In this document: positions 38,401-50,836 of the stretch, one piece after another | How positions within the stretch are numbered: position 1 is the stretch's first letter | Layout: each line of letters opens with the position of its first letter | From: Azolla pinnata | Lineage: Eukaryota; Streptophyta; Polypodiopsida; Salviniales; Salviniaceae | NCBI GenBank assembly: GCA_037176905.1 | Contig: JBBBWG010027756.1 | Span: forward strand, 1 to 64,000 | Direction of reading: 5' to 3' | Length of the DNA: 64,000 nucleotides | Translations under genes and position numbers: made by a program | Notes under the pieces: model-generated | Told to the model about the DNA's origin: nothing | What the model saw: only the letters and a program-made list of their open reading frames with translations | Database searches by the model: none

Positions 38401-41400
38401 TACAGAAGAATGTCAAATATATCTAAGATATTGCTATTGCACAATTTACAGTAAAACCCTTTGGATGCCCTCACCAAGATCCATTCATGTACCAGTTGAT
38501 CCACTTGTGGTAAGGAAAATTGTAATGGTTCTTTCTTTGTTGATGAGTTTGTGTTGCAATATACCTTTATTCCCAAGCCCTCTTGGTAGTCCATGACCTT
38601 GTGTACTGAGCCAAAGCCTTGCTAGAACAAGACGCAGAGGTAGATCCCTCTTGTTTCTTTAAAAACTGAACACCAGCAACAGTGGTATTCTTCCAATTCC
38701 ATCCTTCCATTGTTCTATGTGCATATCTACTTATGTCAATCTCAGATTTTATGTGGAGATCTGGAGCTGCCCTATCACACTACATGATGCCAGTGATGAG
38801 CATAAACCAAAAAAAGGCCAGAAGATCAGTTCAACATGCAATATGTGTCAAAAATGTATCTTGCATGGTCCACAATCCTACCAAGAAATGTTATCAAGTT
38901 GATCCATGTTCTATAATAATCCAATTTGATTATAACATGTTCTGATCATTGTATTTCATTCGACATTGGTCATGGTCAGGTGGGAACATGTTCATTATGT
39001 TTGCAATCTTCTTCATAAATAAAAAAGGATGGCAAATTAACTTCTTTTATAAAACCAAACCAGAGATTACTTCTACATTGTTGTCAACCTCTCTGAGAAC
39101 AAACCAAAACAATTGTAGTTCGAAAATGTACTAAAACTAAAAATAATGAAACAATAATTGTTATCAATCATCAAGATTTCAAATCCAGTAAACTAAACAA
39201 ATTTTCCTCAAACTATCTCCTAAGAAAGGAAAGCACTGTTCATAGCAGGATGTTACGGGCTTTAGGTGTCGAGGATAAGGATAACAAGACCATCATCCAA
39301 ATGCCAGAATCTATTTTTCTGGCGAATTCTTGTTGGCCAATGTTTCGTAACCCTTTACCAGTTGGTAACCCACAGCTTGCGGCCCTTGATTGCCTTTTGC
39401 AATATGAGACAAAATTACCTAATTTGTAATCTTTCCATTTATATTCCATATGAAAACCTCCACTATAGATGTATTTAGATGTATGTCTAATCTATACAAA
39501 GACCAAAAAGTGATCACTAGACAGCATCCTTGTTTTTCCCCAATCATGTTAAGCACAACCTCGAACACCCTGTTAGGAGAACGCACTTCACCAAAACAGA
39601 GTACAGATGGTTCATTGCATATTGTATCAGGACGCCAGTGGATTCTTGCCATTGTATGACCTGAGGAAGCAGTAAGGTGGCAAAGGCTTTTCAAATGGGG
39701 AAGCAGTAATGTTTCCCTTCCTAAACAAGAGCTTGGGGATTAATTTGTGATTCCAAGTTGTTAATCCACAGCAGAAATTTGTCCTATGTACAATATATAT
39801 TAGCCACTCCCGTGGAGACTCTGGGCTTACTGGCCTTTGTGAGTGAAAACAGCATACAAACTCCTGTGTATATTGCTGTAAACTAGGATGTTTATCACCT
39901 GTATCCAATGGGCGTCTGTTTTGATTTTTATCCTCTGCATGCAAAGGTCTGGAGAGCTTATTGAGGAAGAGGCCTACATCACTGTTTACCTAGGCATAGA
40001 ATTTCGGTAGAGTTCTGCTTAGATATTAATAGCAGCTTTCTCTTGGATTACAAGAAAACATCACGGAAAAGCTGACTTAAAGAAGTCATGACTGGATAGT
40101 TTTCTCTTTATACTGAGCTTTGGTGATGCACATAATCTCACAAAGATCAGAATTATCATCATACAGCATCAAAGACATGTACCAATAGTTTATATTGGAT
40201 CAATCATGGTGCATCTTTTTTATCCGAAATTTCAGTTCTAATCATTTGGCACCAAACCTAGATGTAGACTATCCACTATTCCTTATTGCATTTCCTGCCA
40301 CCATAGAAACACCTTGTTCTTGTGATGCTTTGTTTCCCTTTTCTTTTTATTACTTACAATATTGAGTTAACACGGAAAAGTGCAAGTCATGATAGGCCAC
40401 ACAGACCATTTACAGTCTTTTAGAACTATGTATATATCACTCTCTTCTACTCACCCATTTCCTTATAAATATTTTTGAGGCAAACTGTTCCCAAACCGGA
40501 AATCAATCTAAACCCAAAAGTCATGGAAGAAAGGAAAGACATAAGGCATATACTACATTAGAATAAAATGACATACAAAATGTGATTCAATAGGGCCTAT
40601 TTCCATCCGAAGGTTTAACACATTAATTTATATTAATTCCAATATTTGAAGATATTCTGAATAAAGATTCCAATGACCCTTTACCAAAAAATTCTACAGC
40701 TTGAAAAGCATCAGTTCATACTTGTTCCAGTATTTTAACAATTTTGCATTTGAACATATTCCACATAACTAGTGACTGTAAGTAAAGAGGATGCTGGGAG
40801 GAAGAAGGAAGAGAGAATAAAACCTCTGGCCGGTGTTTCTTCAACAACACAAAGATCCATTGTAATGCTTCAAGCCTCGTTTCAACATGATCACTTTTCA
40901 GCTCCCTGAAATTCATAGCTATAAGAGTCAAATGCTACCATATATGAATTAGATGCTGATAATTTTGCCATACTGACACAGCTACTGCAGACATGTCTCA
41001 GTCAAGACACTAAGAACGAGCATGCACATGCCACCGTGGGAATCTTAACCACGGTGGAGCAAGACAGAAACCAAATAAACAGGAAGGAAAACTGCCACAG
41101 AACCATTGACTAAAAGTTAAATTCCTTTCAGAAAAAGGATTACCAATGCATGACAGTGTGCAGACTGATGTCAACATCATAACTAAATAGTAATGATAGT
41201 CAGTTTTCCAGCCTGTAAATGTCTCCCAATTTGCACCAAGTAGCAAAGAAAGAAGCCATAGAAAATGACCAAGTATCCAAGAACAATATCTAAACCAGGA
41301 CCAAAAATTCACAGGCTATTCAGTTGTCCCTCCTAAGATAAGATATGGAAAATGCCATTTAGGGGTAAGAAATCTAAATAATTTGGAAGAATTGACACAG

Positions 41401-44400
41401 GAGAGGCACCCCAGTCGATGCTGTTTAAGGCTCATACCATGTGAAGCCATGGAAGATACAATGGTATTGGGAAAAATCAGTAAGGAGGTTGTGCTCTGAG
41501 TCGGGAAATCAAAATGGATGAACAGCTCAACTTAACAAGTGGAAAACAAGGTAGAGTCACTACTGATGAAGGCTGGAAAGGTACCCTCTCGAAACTATTG
41601 GAATCAAGCACATGGGACTGATACAAGTAGGATCCCTAATCCATGAACGAAGTGATTGCACTCCTTGCAGTAGTGGTAGACAGAAAAAACCCAAAAGATA
41701 CTGTTGGTCAACCCATCATTCCTTCACAAGAACCAGGGCTGCTGTCCAAACTGCTTCAAGTAACATTATTTCCAGGAAAGAAAGCAAAAGAAGGTGTAAT
41801 AAATGATGGTATAATTAGATGAACATGGATCACATCTCATCTCTAGTCAAGGACAAGGCCATCATTGCCACAATGGAATATTCTCATGGAAAAGTTCCAA
41901 ACAAAGACCGTGATCAAATCAATCATAACCATTACAACAGTATGCAGTGTACCCTGATTATCACTCAGGTATTTAAACTGAGATTCCACAAAACAGTGAT
42001 GAGGCAGTAAAGGTTCACATCTAAACTACCAATGTCATGGAACCATGAAATAAGGAAGAACGTTATGAGAGAGTTGAATGCCCGTTTTGAACAACAAGCA
42101 GCCTCTGACAACTTCTGCAAATCAACAAATCTGAATTCCATGATGCAATTTCAGTAGCCACAAAATCCATGAATGCTATTGCCAATGACAATATTTGGAT
42201 GCTTTTGGGAGGAAAAAGAAGGCAGTATAATTGTCTACAACAGGCCCAAACACTCTACAAGACCAAACACTCGTATAACAAAAGCAGCTTGCTAAGCACA
42301 AAGGTAATCAGCAATGGTATACTGGAAAGCAGCAATGGTTCAACAAACGGAGTAGCATGGCATAATTGCAGTACCCTAGTTCCAATATGTCTTGGATTGT
42401 TGCATCTGAACATGTACAAAGCGGAACAATAGTGATTCAACTCACATGATTCAAATGGATAACAAAAGAACATGGATGAACCCCATAATATCTCTTTATT
42501 GGAAGACAGTTCATTGAAAAGCCCCTATTTTTTTTATGCATATCAGGCCACTGTGATTGGATGGGTAAATTAAACCCTGCGATCTAGACCACATTCAATC
42601 AGCAAATAACAGATCTATCCACTTGGATCAGCCAAGCTGAAGATCTCTAAAAGGAAGAAATTTTAATCTAGCTATCCAGGTTCAGCATCTTATGTAGGCA
42701 GATTATGAGATTCTTCACTCACTAGGTACTTAGTTGCGCTATACTATGGTTTGTTATCCTCAAGATAAGAACACCTTGAGATGTTTAGTCTCCTCTTTGA
42801 TATTGTGGCCCCATCTGGCCACATGAAACAATGGATTTATACTAAATCCATCTCTCTTAATGACTTGAACATTGAACCTGAGGCCACTTGTCATGAGATC
42901 TAGCTATCCAAACGACAAACACATCATAGATCACGTGTTAAATTAATGGCTAAGATACTTGTTACCAACCTTTCAGCTACTTTAAGCATAGCTTCAAAGT
43001 TGAAACTGTGAGTCTCGACCTTCATTGCTCGAAGTTTTTCATTTGTTTCTTTCGCAACCTGGTTTAAAATTGATTCTTTTTAGGTTATATGATCATCCAT
43101 ACAAATAATCAGCAAGTACCTGTCATAAATGAGATGCAGAGAAGTGCACAACCTTACCAATTTAATTTTCTCCTCCTTATCTGATATGCATGGCAAAATT
43201 GAGCTAAGTATGTCATCATAGTATGGAACAAGCTGCTCACCTCCGAGTTCCACAAACTCATTGATCTGATTTCAATGAACATTTTTAAATCGTACCCAAA
43301 ATTTCCATATTTTTACAGCATAGTAAAGCTTTATAGAATCATAAAAGGACAAATTACAAGGAATAGCAAGTTTGCATAAGAACCTACCCAAGTGATAGCA
43401 GTTTGCCTGGTGAAGTCATCTACTGACTTTGCTCTTTGAACTAGAATTTCAGCCATTCTCCCATAATCTACAGACTGAGGATAGAGAACCACAGATGTTA
43501 GCTGAAATGCGAAGAAAACAGGTTTTACATATTTTCGCATGACTGATCAGGACTACCGGAGAGTTCTTAATCTCTTGCAAAAATTCAGAAAGGGCTGAAT
43601 CTGCTTGTTGCCGGATCTCACAGCTTGTATCGCTCAACATATTAAATAAACCTGAGAGTACACTTTCTAGCATCGCGATCATATTGAAAGAAAACAAAAA
43701 CAAAACTTTCAAACGGAAAACTGCACATACCATCGAGAAAGTCAGGGAGGAATCCTAACATATCAATATCTGGAACACTATCTAACACAGTGATCCATCC
43801 TACCAAGAACTGCCGTACATAAGGATTCAACACGTTCATTCTCTCCCTCAAGAGTGGTATGAATTCTTCGATACTAAAAAGATTTGCACAATCAGGATTC
43901 TCGTTAGACAAGAAAACACCATATACCTACAACATTAGTAATCATAACAACTATGTAATTTGTTTCCAAGGTACCTGAATTGATCACTTTCTGTGACAAT
44001 ATCCTGCATAGAATAATTGCTAGTGTCACTCTACTAGGAAAAGCCTTCATAGCACATCCATAGAAAATAGGGATTTCACAAAACCCTGACAATAACAAAG
44101 AATATATCAACTAGCAAACCTTGACAAGCCTGTCAAGAAGGTGTGCTGCACTTTGCACAGCGTTATCACTGTCAGCTGAGAGCTTGCAGAGTGCATCAAA
44201 GATCTGATTGAAAAATGAAATAAAGTCTCCTCTGGCTACCTGCCAGGAAGGATATTATAACATGATAAAATCGTATACAGAGATATTGTTATGCAAATTT
44301 TAGTAGAACTACCTTTGCGATATTGTACAATGCCTCACATGCGTAGTATCGAACCCGACTATCTTGATCTGTCAATGACTTCAGAACAGGGGGCACTATT

Positions 44401-46834
44401 TTCTGTTGTAAAAGAAACCATTTTTATGCATTATTCAGAGGAAAAGAATAAGCAATTTATTTCACTGAAGATTTCAGCACAGTCACGAAGCAATTCTGAA
44501 AATGTAACACTAAAGTAGAGAGCACCAAGTTGAGGCAGAGGTGTAAGGAAATATCTGATCAACCAAGATGGCATACGACATCAAGCATACAGATATTTAT
44601 TGAAGCCTAAACATAAATCCGCTCACAAACCTCACACATAAAAAATGTCGCCAAAGTTCCTAGATCACCCTAGATTCTCTGGACATAGCCTAAGGTCAGA
44701 GAATAAAATCTTGTATCCAATAAAACATAATAAGCATCCTCGCAAGAAATCATCCTGGTCCATTGTCTATTTTGTCCATGAAATCAAATATCACATCAGA
44801 TTAAAATCCAAAGAGGAAGAAAATGGGAATCATTGTCTTATCCAGTAGAACTCACCACAGTACCTGAGCCTTGTGACCCATCAGTATCAAAGACTTGCCC
44901 TAATTCTGAATCACATAATGCATGAATTTATAAATGGTTACACTAGAGTTTTAAGTATCTGTTCCATCCAATCACATGTTCTGTATCTCAAACAATGTTT
45001 CATGATTAGCACAAGTAAATAATAAAAAGGGCTACCTCAAGATGTTGTGCAGCTTCACCCGCCAAACCAACTGTTGCCGCAGCCAGGCTGATTAGCCCAC
45101 CCTGTGACATAAATTACGGACACTTAACCAGCAATACAGATACAGAAAGTAATTGTTCTAACAGGAAAAATAGGATTTAAGAAAAAAACCAGAAAGTTGA
45201 TACCACAGCAATATAATAGACAAGGATGCGGTGATGTCTACCTTCCGATGATTAGCCTGAGGAGACAAAGCATAATCATTTATCAGATGATCGATGATGA
45301 GTGCTATCCGATCATGGTCACCAGAACCTGTGAGTTGCCTTATAACAGTCTCCACCTTAAAGCAAGAATGGTGATATCATCAGTAATACAGATATAAAAA
45401 AGAAAGTGATATTACTTCCTGTTCTTATTAAAATTCTTATGGCTGGTTCTCGATGGCTGAACATGTCCTTCGGCTAAGGAATCAAAGACTATGACAAAAA
45501 CTATGAAATTTTCCATCACCGAATTCAATATTTGACCAGCATGCCTTGTGCAGTACCAGTATGCATTCAGTACGCACAACAAACGGATCCAATATACAGC
45601 GACATGTTATTTTTCAAATTATACCAAAGGATGCTACACAATCGATAGAATAAGAGAATTAGATAGCATTGTGTGGCATTGATGCAGTTGAAAATTGGCA
45701 TGAACAGAACTGAGTCATTAATCAGACAAGCTCATACTGCACATTCAGGTCCATTTTGCCTGAGCTTTCCCAGTAGGAATTTTTGTTCTTTCCTTGCTCC
45801 TTTGTCTCGACATTTAACGGTCCACTGCTTGAAACCATCTAGCTTGTTCTTATCCCAGGCACCCAATTCTTCTTTTCTCTTTCCTATCTGAGAGAAAGTC
45901 GTCATCTTCTTTAAAAATATGAAATATGTGGTGCTTGTTTAAAAGAACATCCCACACTGAGATCTGAGCATACAAATCCATCCATCAATGCTTCCTACCA
46001 CCATTTACCACATTCACCAGCCTCACACATATCTTTCTAACCCGTAAATACAAATCGAGTACCTCACTTGTACACATTCATATGCTTTCTTCCTGAGCAT
46101 AATCATGATGTCCAGAGAAATACATCTGGAACATGGCAACCTCCCCTGCACATCCACATAACAGAATCTTGTAGCATTCTTTTGGTTCTCAAAAGGTCCA
46201 ATTCCGAAGCTCTTGAGCTGTCATCACTATCATCTTTCTGTCTATGAAAACGATTCCCCTGTTTGAGATCATTAATCAGGACGGACTTGTATGATCAACA
46301 GATGCTTAGGATTTCATTTTACCGGAGACCATTGATGATTAGGAGAGTTTCTTGTGAGAAGAGAACTGGCAGAAGAGCTTTTGCATAGGAATATTTCAGA
46401 ATTCTTCAGAAGTTCACATCTAGAGACCTCAGCACTAGTAGCACCTAGTGAACAGTGTAGCAAATTGACATAACCTTGAAGATCTTCCATGATTCACTTG
46501 GTCTTCCGAGAAGGATGATAAGCTTAGCATGCCAATTACACAGACAGACAGACTCACACACAGACACACACACACACACACATGCATAGCTCTAGGACCA
46601 CATTCTTGACGTGTATACAGATAAACATCCCACAAACGACATTGACATATACTTCCACAAAAACAACAATACACATTCATCAGACGCATACATTCAGACA
46701 GACAACATAAACACACACAACACAAAATAACGCACGGTGCATACCTCTAGGGCTGCATTCTTCCGCTTCTCATAGAGCTTGTCGGAGAGGTTACGCTGGA
46801 CAGAGGCAGGCAGAAAGGAGGAAACATCCGTCAT
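35487..46834 (-). CDS. VAC14: VAC14 homologue, scaffold of the PI(3,5)P2 kinase complex
   Basis: Twenty exons encode 722 aa: complement of 35487-35570, 36006-36314, 36408-36476, 36584-36712, 36797-36958, 37024-37144, 37425-37540, 37637-37702, 40824-40905, 42970-43058, 43158-43265, 43388-43474, 43557-43651, 43731-43873, 43975-44003, 44120-44239, 44313-44402, 45036-45101, 45242-45355, 46745-46834. VAC14 is a HEAT-repeat scaffold that holds the FAB1/PIKfyve kinase and the FIG4/SAC phosphatase on endosomal and vacuolar membranes. The N-terminal FAB1-binding repeats are visible at about 68-167 ([19 protein letters not shown]). The most conserved block is [19 protein letters not shown] at about 185, and the FIG4-binding C-terminal region is about 430-610 ([20 protein letters not shown]). 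The tail after 610 is polar, as in Arabidopsis (743 aa), but lacks a long Gln run. The start [20 protein letters not shown] aligns with relatives; an in-frame ATG 22 codons upstream opens a low-complexity extension and is unlikely. Confidence 0.95.
37703..40823. other. VAC14 intron 12, 3.1 kb
   Basis: The largest intron of VAC14. It contains several minus-strand frames of 60-105 codons near 39240-39944 that I could not assign, and no terminal repeats. The size suggests old insertions, but nothing is identifiable by eye. Confidence 0.5.
40906..42969. other. VAC14 intron 11, 2.1 kb
   Basis: No recognisable element or gene. Short frames on both strands (for example 41010-41312 minus and 41612-42010 plus) have no conserved motif. 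Confidence 0.5.
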
Positions 46835-46859
46835 TTTTCCCAAAGCAAAAGCATGCGTC

Positions 46860-47640
46860 GGACTTCCCTTTCTCTCTCTCTCTCTCTCTTTTAGAAGCAA
46901 GATCGAAAACAGCAGAAAAGCCCGGATCTTTATCTTCAGGGTCGTTTAGCTGAGCCACCCATGGTCTTCTCTCGATCTCCTCGAGATTTCCCACAAACCC
47001 TTGCCGCAGTCAATCTTTGGGTCCACCTGTGCGCAACGACCCACCATTGTCCATGGATCGGGAGGGGGAGGGGGGGAGGAGAAGGAGGGAAGGAAACGCC
47101 GCTGGCCTTGTGCTGAGCTCTCGAAATTCCTGGTGGATCGGAGCAGGAATGGTAGCTGAGCCGCCGCCCGGGGATGCTGCATCAAAAATCCATGGAAATT
47201 CGGCACGCTTTACTTCCTCTTCTGATGGTTCTTCTACTTCTTCTTCTTCTTCCTCCTCCTCCTCCTCCTCCACCTGCTGCTGCTTCTGCCTTCTGCTTCG
47301 TCAGTTGCGGGTAGGGTTCGTCTGTGAGCGCTCGCTTTATTCTGTTTCTTTCGTCTTCCCTTCGTCTCTGAGCTGCTGTTCGTCTTCCCCCGTCTTCTTC
47401 TTTTTGGCAACTGTGTGTTATTCTCTTTCTTTTCTTCTTCTTCTTCTTCGTCTTCTTCGTCTTCGTCTTCTTCTTCTTCTTCTTCTTCGGTTTGGATTTG
47501 TATGTTCTTCTCAAGATCATCACAAAAGGAAGTGAATGGCAAAAGAAAATCTGAAGAAGAAGAAGAAGAAGAAGAAGAAGCTGAAGAAGAAGAAGAAGAA
47601 GAAGCAAAGAGAAAAAGGGTTTGTTTCTCGCGATCTGATT
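46860..47640. repeat. CT and triplet-repeat leader/promoter region of VAC14 with (CTT)n/(GAA)n inverted arms
   Basis: On the plus strand (ct)n lies at about 46872-46890, a g-rich run at 47059-47080, and (ttc/tcc)n at 47217-47275. Then (cttctt, cgtctt)n runs at about 47430-47490 and the complementary (gaa)n at about 47550-47610. The last two are inverted copies separated by roughly 60 bp and could pair along most of their length. Apparent open frames of Ser, Glu or Lys runs on both strands are by-products. Confidence 0.85.
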
Positions 47641-49840
47641 CTGCATCGCTATTCGCATCGGCACTGGCCACGCAACCGAATGGAACACGTGAAAAGAATG
47701 GGCTTTTCGACTCGAAGAACGATCGATCGATCGGGAGAGATCTGCTCGTTCTGTCCGTGTCTACCTTTGTCGGTGTTTGTGACAGCGTTTGATGTATGGA
47801 ACGATTCGATCAAGAAAGATTGTGTTCGTTTGTCTGTCTGTCTGTCAGTCGGCACTTGTGTCCGATGCAAATGCTCCTCTGCGTATGTGCTTTGCATCTG
47901 TAATCGTGCATGTGTCTGAAGTCGAGCTCATGTTTCTGGGTTGGAGCTGGTGTGTCTATCTAACCCTGACATATTGAGAGAGAGAGAGAGAGAGAGAGAT
48001 CGGTTCTGATGTCACCATTTGCTCTAAATTGCCCATGGTGGTGGAGAAAACACAGAGGGCGCTCAAATTGTTGTCATGAACTGGCCAGAATTTACTTTGA
48101 TGGTGCAAACCGATAACGAGATGGTTTTTCGCATTGGCGGTGCTGCAAGGAAATCGGAGCAATCTTTTACCTGACCGGTGGATCGATCGACACGACACGG
48201 AACCGATTGTTCCGATTTGTTCCTTTTTGAATCGATGTTTTTCTGGAGTGCTCTTTGGACCTCGGGCGACATTTGTTCCTGTTGGATGATTCTGACGAGA
48301 AGCAAGAGTTTTCTGTTGGATTTGTAGCTTGACTCGGGAGAATCTTCTTCACAACGCTTCGTGGACACGGGAAGAACCCACTTATTTATTTGGAAGTTAT
48401 TGCTGGAGCCATTGCGTGTGTTCTCGAATAGGAGTAGTTTCCGATCCTTTCAAGCCCACTTTCTTAGTTTGGCTAGTTAGTTGTCACAAAATCAACCTAC
48501 GTATACAATCGAGATTTACCAGAATCGTCCCAAGTCCTCCGGAGACAAATATTTAGTCTCTTTCCCAGTCCAAAATGCTAATATCGAAAACACCGAGGAG
48601 GAATTTGGCTTGACATTAGAAGGGAACAACGATGCAGATCGAACATGCTAAATGTGTCCGTTTTCCAGTCAAACTATTAACAACTACAATCTACAGACAC
48701 AACCAATATGTCGGATTGGAACCCTCAGCATCAGGATATCGAGCGTATTCCTTACCATGGTCGGTAATCAACACGAAGATGCTCTCTAACTTTCCTTCTC
48801 ATAAAAAGTGTGGCTCAACAATCTGGTTTCGCAACTGTGGAACCGATCCTTTTCTCTTTGCTCGACTCCAGAGGCACAGTCTGGATCCCTGTCTTTTGAA
48901 GATTCGATTCTGAAGAATCGTGCGTGATCGAATTCCACCCTTAACCACAGAATGATCAAGAGGTTCCACAACATATGGTCCACCTTCTTTGGCTTCTTTT
49001 TCCACTACGATGTATGTCCTTTTCTGTGTTAAAACGGAGAATTTAGCATTGCACAATTATGTTGATCGTGTGTAAATGCCATTGCAGATATTACGAGTAA
49101 GGGACATTTGTGTAGTGCCATCTAGGAAACTTTGATAGCCACTTCGATAAAACGTTTTGACATATTGTCGACGATAATCATGACATGATTGTTCTTCTCT
49201 TAAAGCTATGTTGCATTATATAAACCAGTTTATGCATCGCAATACGACTAATTTTTGTTCCCGAAATTATAGATGTTTTGTTGGTAAAAATTTTATATAC
49301 AAATGTGTGTTACTTCCATTTACATGCCACAAAGCTATCGATATCCTTTAGTAGAGTCATGCTTCTAATTGATCCAATTTTCTTTTGCTCTTCTTGGGCC
49401 TGCAGATAACCGTTTTCTACCTTAATCGTTCGAATGGGCCAGATATTCATTGTACCATTGCACCCTTTCTCAAGATAAGAACATAAACTCAAATCCCTTC
49501 CATCATGGAAAAATCTTTCTCAGTGTTCATTCCATGCGGGTGATACGAAAATCAAGATGCACTAAGGTCATTAGCAACGAAACAACATCTCGTATAGAGG
49601 CAAAAGAGGAAATTTGGTCCATAATTATTCATACTACGAAAAGCCGATATGATAGCATTTCCGACCAATTCAACCGATCCAATATATCTCGATGTAAAAT
49701 GTTTTACAAGCAATGGGATCACTGTCATCTCTTCGAGGTGCATAACAAATATTCTTTAAATGGAATTATTTTCCTCCTAGGTGGCTTTTTTTGACCCCCT
49801 AAGCAGTGGTTTTGCAAATTTCCAAGAACACATAAAAATA
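47640..49840. other. Spacer between divergent VAC14 and PUX genes
   Basis: No gene identified. A (ga)n run lies at about 47978-48000. Minus-strand frames at 48799-49056 and 49310-49743 look faintly protein-like, and could be pieces of a decayed element, but I cannot name a family. Confidence 0.4.
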
Positions 49841-49849
49841 AAAAATAAA

Positions 49850-50518
49850 TGTACAGACACATGCACATGCATGCATGGATACACAATGCAGACACACACA
49901 CGCACACATGCATATGCATGCACACACACATGCATACACACATGCATACACACATGCACACGCGCATACAACATACGTATATGCATACACACATACACAC
50001 ATGTATGTTTGCATGCGTGCATTTGTGTATGCATGCACACATGCATAAATGCATACATACATGCATGCGCACATGCATACACACATGCATGGATACACAA
50101 TCACACGCATAGATACATATACAGATACACGCACATACGCATACATACATGCATACACACATGCATACATACATGCACACACACATGCATATATACATGC
50201 ATGCACACATAATACATGCACGCACATACATACATGCACACACATACATACATACACATGCACACATACATACATGCACACATACGTACATACATACATA
50301 CATACATACGTACGTACATACGTACATACATACATACATACATACATACGTACATACATACATACATACATACGTACATACATACGTACATACATACATA
50401 CGTACATAGGTACATAAATACATACATACATGCATGCATGTATACATACATACATACATGCATGCATACGTACGTACATGCATAATACATACATGCATAC
50501 ATACATACATACATACAG
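49850..50518. repeat. Alternating purine-pyrimidine tract, (ACAT/GCAT/ACGT) tetranucleotide satellite
   Basis: About 660 bp composed almost only of acat, gcat, cgta and acac words. It moves from mixed acac/gcat sequence at the left to nearly pure (catacata)/(cgtacata) at 50280-50420. Purines and pyrimidines alternate with few breaks. As a result all frames on both strands stay open and read Met-Tyr-Val-Cys or His-Thr-Tyr-Ile repeats; these are not genes. It ends about 320 bp before the PUX start codon. Confidence 0.97.
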
Positions 50519-50836
50519 TGAATAGCTTTGGGTTTTCTTCTTGTTATCTTCGTCTGCGTGCGCTGTTCTCTTCGTCGAGCCTTTCGATTCGGCAGAGCTC
50601 CGTTTCGCTGCTTCTGCTGCTCCTGTGTAAGTCCTCTTCATTGCTTCCTCTGGCTTTTTTTTTTTCCCCTTCGAGATCTTGACCCCCCCCCCCTTTTGTC
50701 TTTTTCACGGGGCTTTCCTTGATGTCAATCGCTCCATGGCTTAATTTTCCTTCTTGCCTTTTTTCAGACCTCTCTTCCTCGATCCGCCTCTCTGCAGACT
50801 TCTGTATTCTCTCTTCTCTGGTTTTTTTTTCTCTCG

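Noticed and set aside
46834-46901. VAC14 starting at the upstream in-frame ATG (46900)
   Set aside because: The 22 extra residues come from the CT/GA repeat (KERERERKG) and are absent from relatives, which begin at the MTDVSS-equivalent position.
47010-47919. Overlapping frames of up to 172 codons with Ser, Glu and Lys runs
   Set aside because: They overlap on both strands and follow the triplet repeats; no conserved motif or splice pattern.
48799-49743. Minus-strand frames with faintly protein-like composition
   Set aside because: I cannot assign a family, and the frames are short and scattered. Kept only as a note in the spacer entry.
49725-50641. Long open frames with Met-Tyr-Val-Cys or His-Thr-Tyr-Ile repeats on both strands
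   Set aside because: They are the automatic result of a tetranucleotide repeat that lacks stop codons in any frame; no gene structure supports them.
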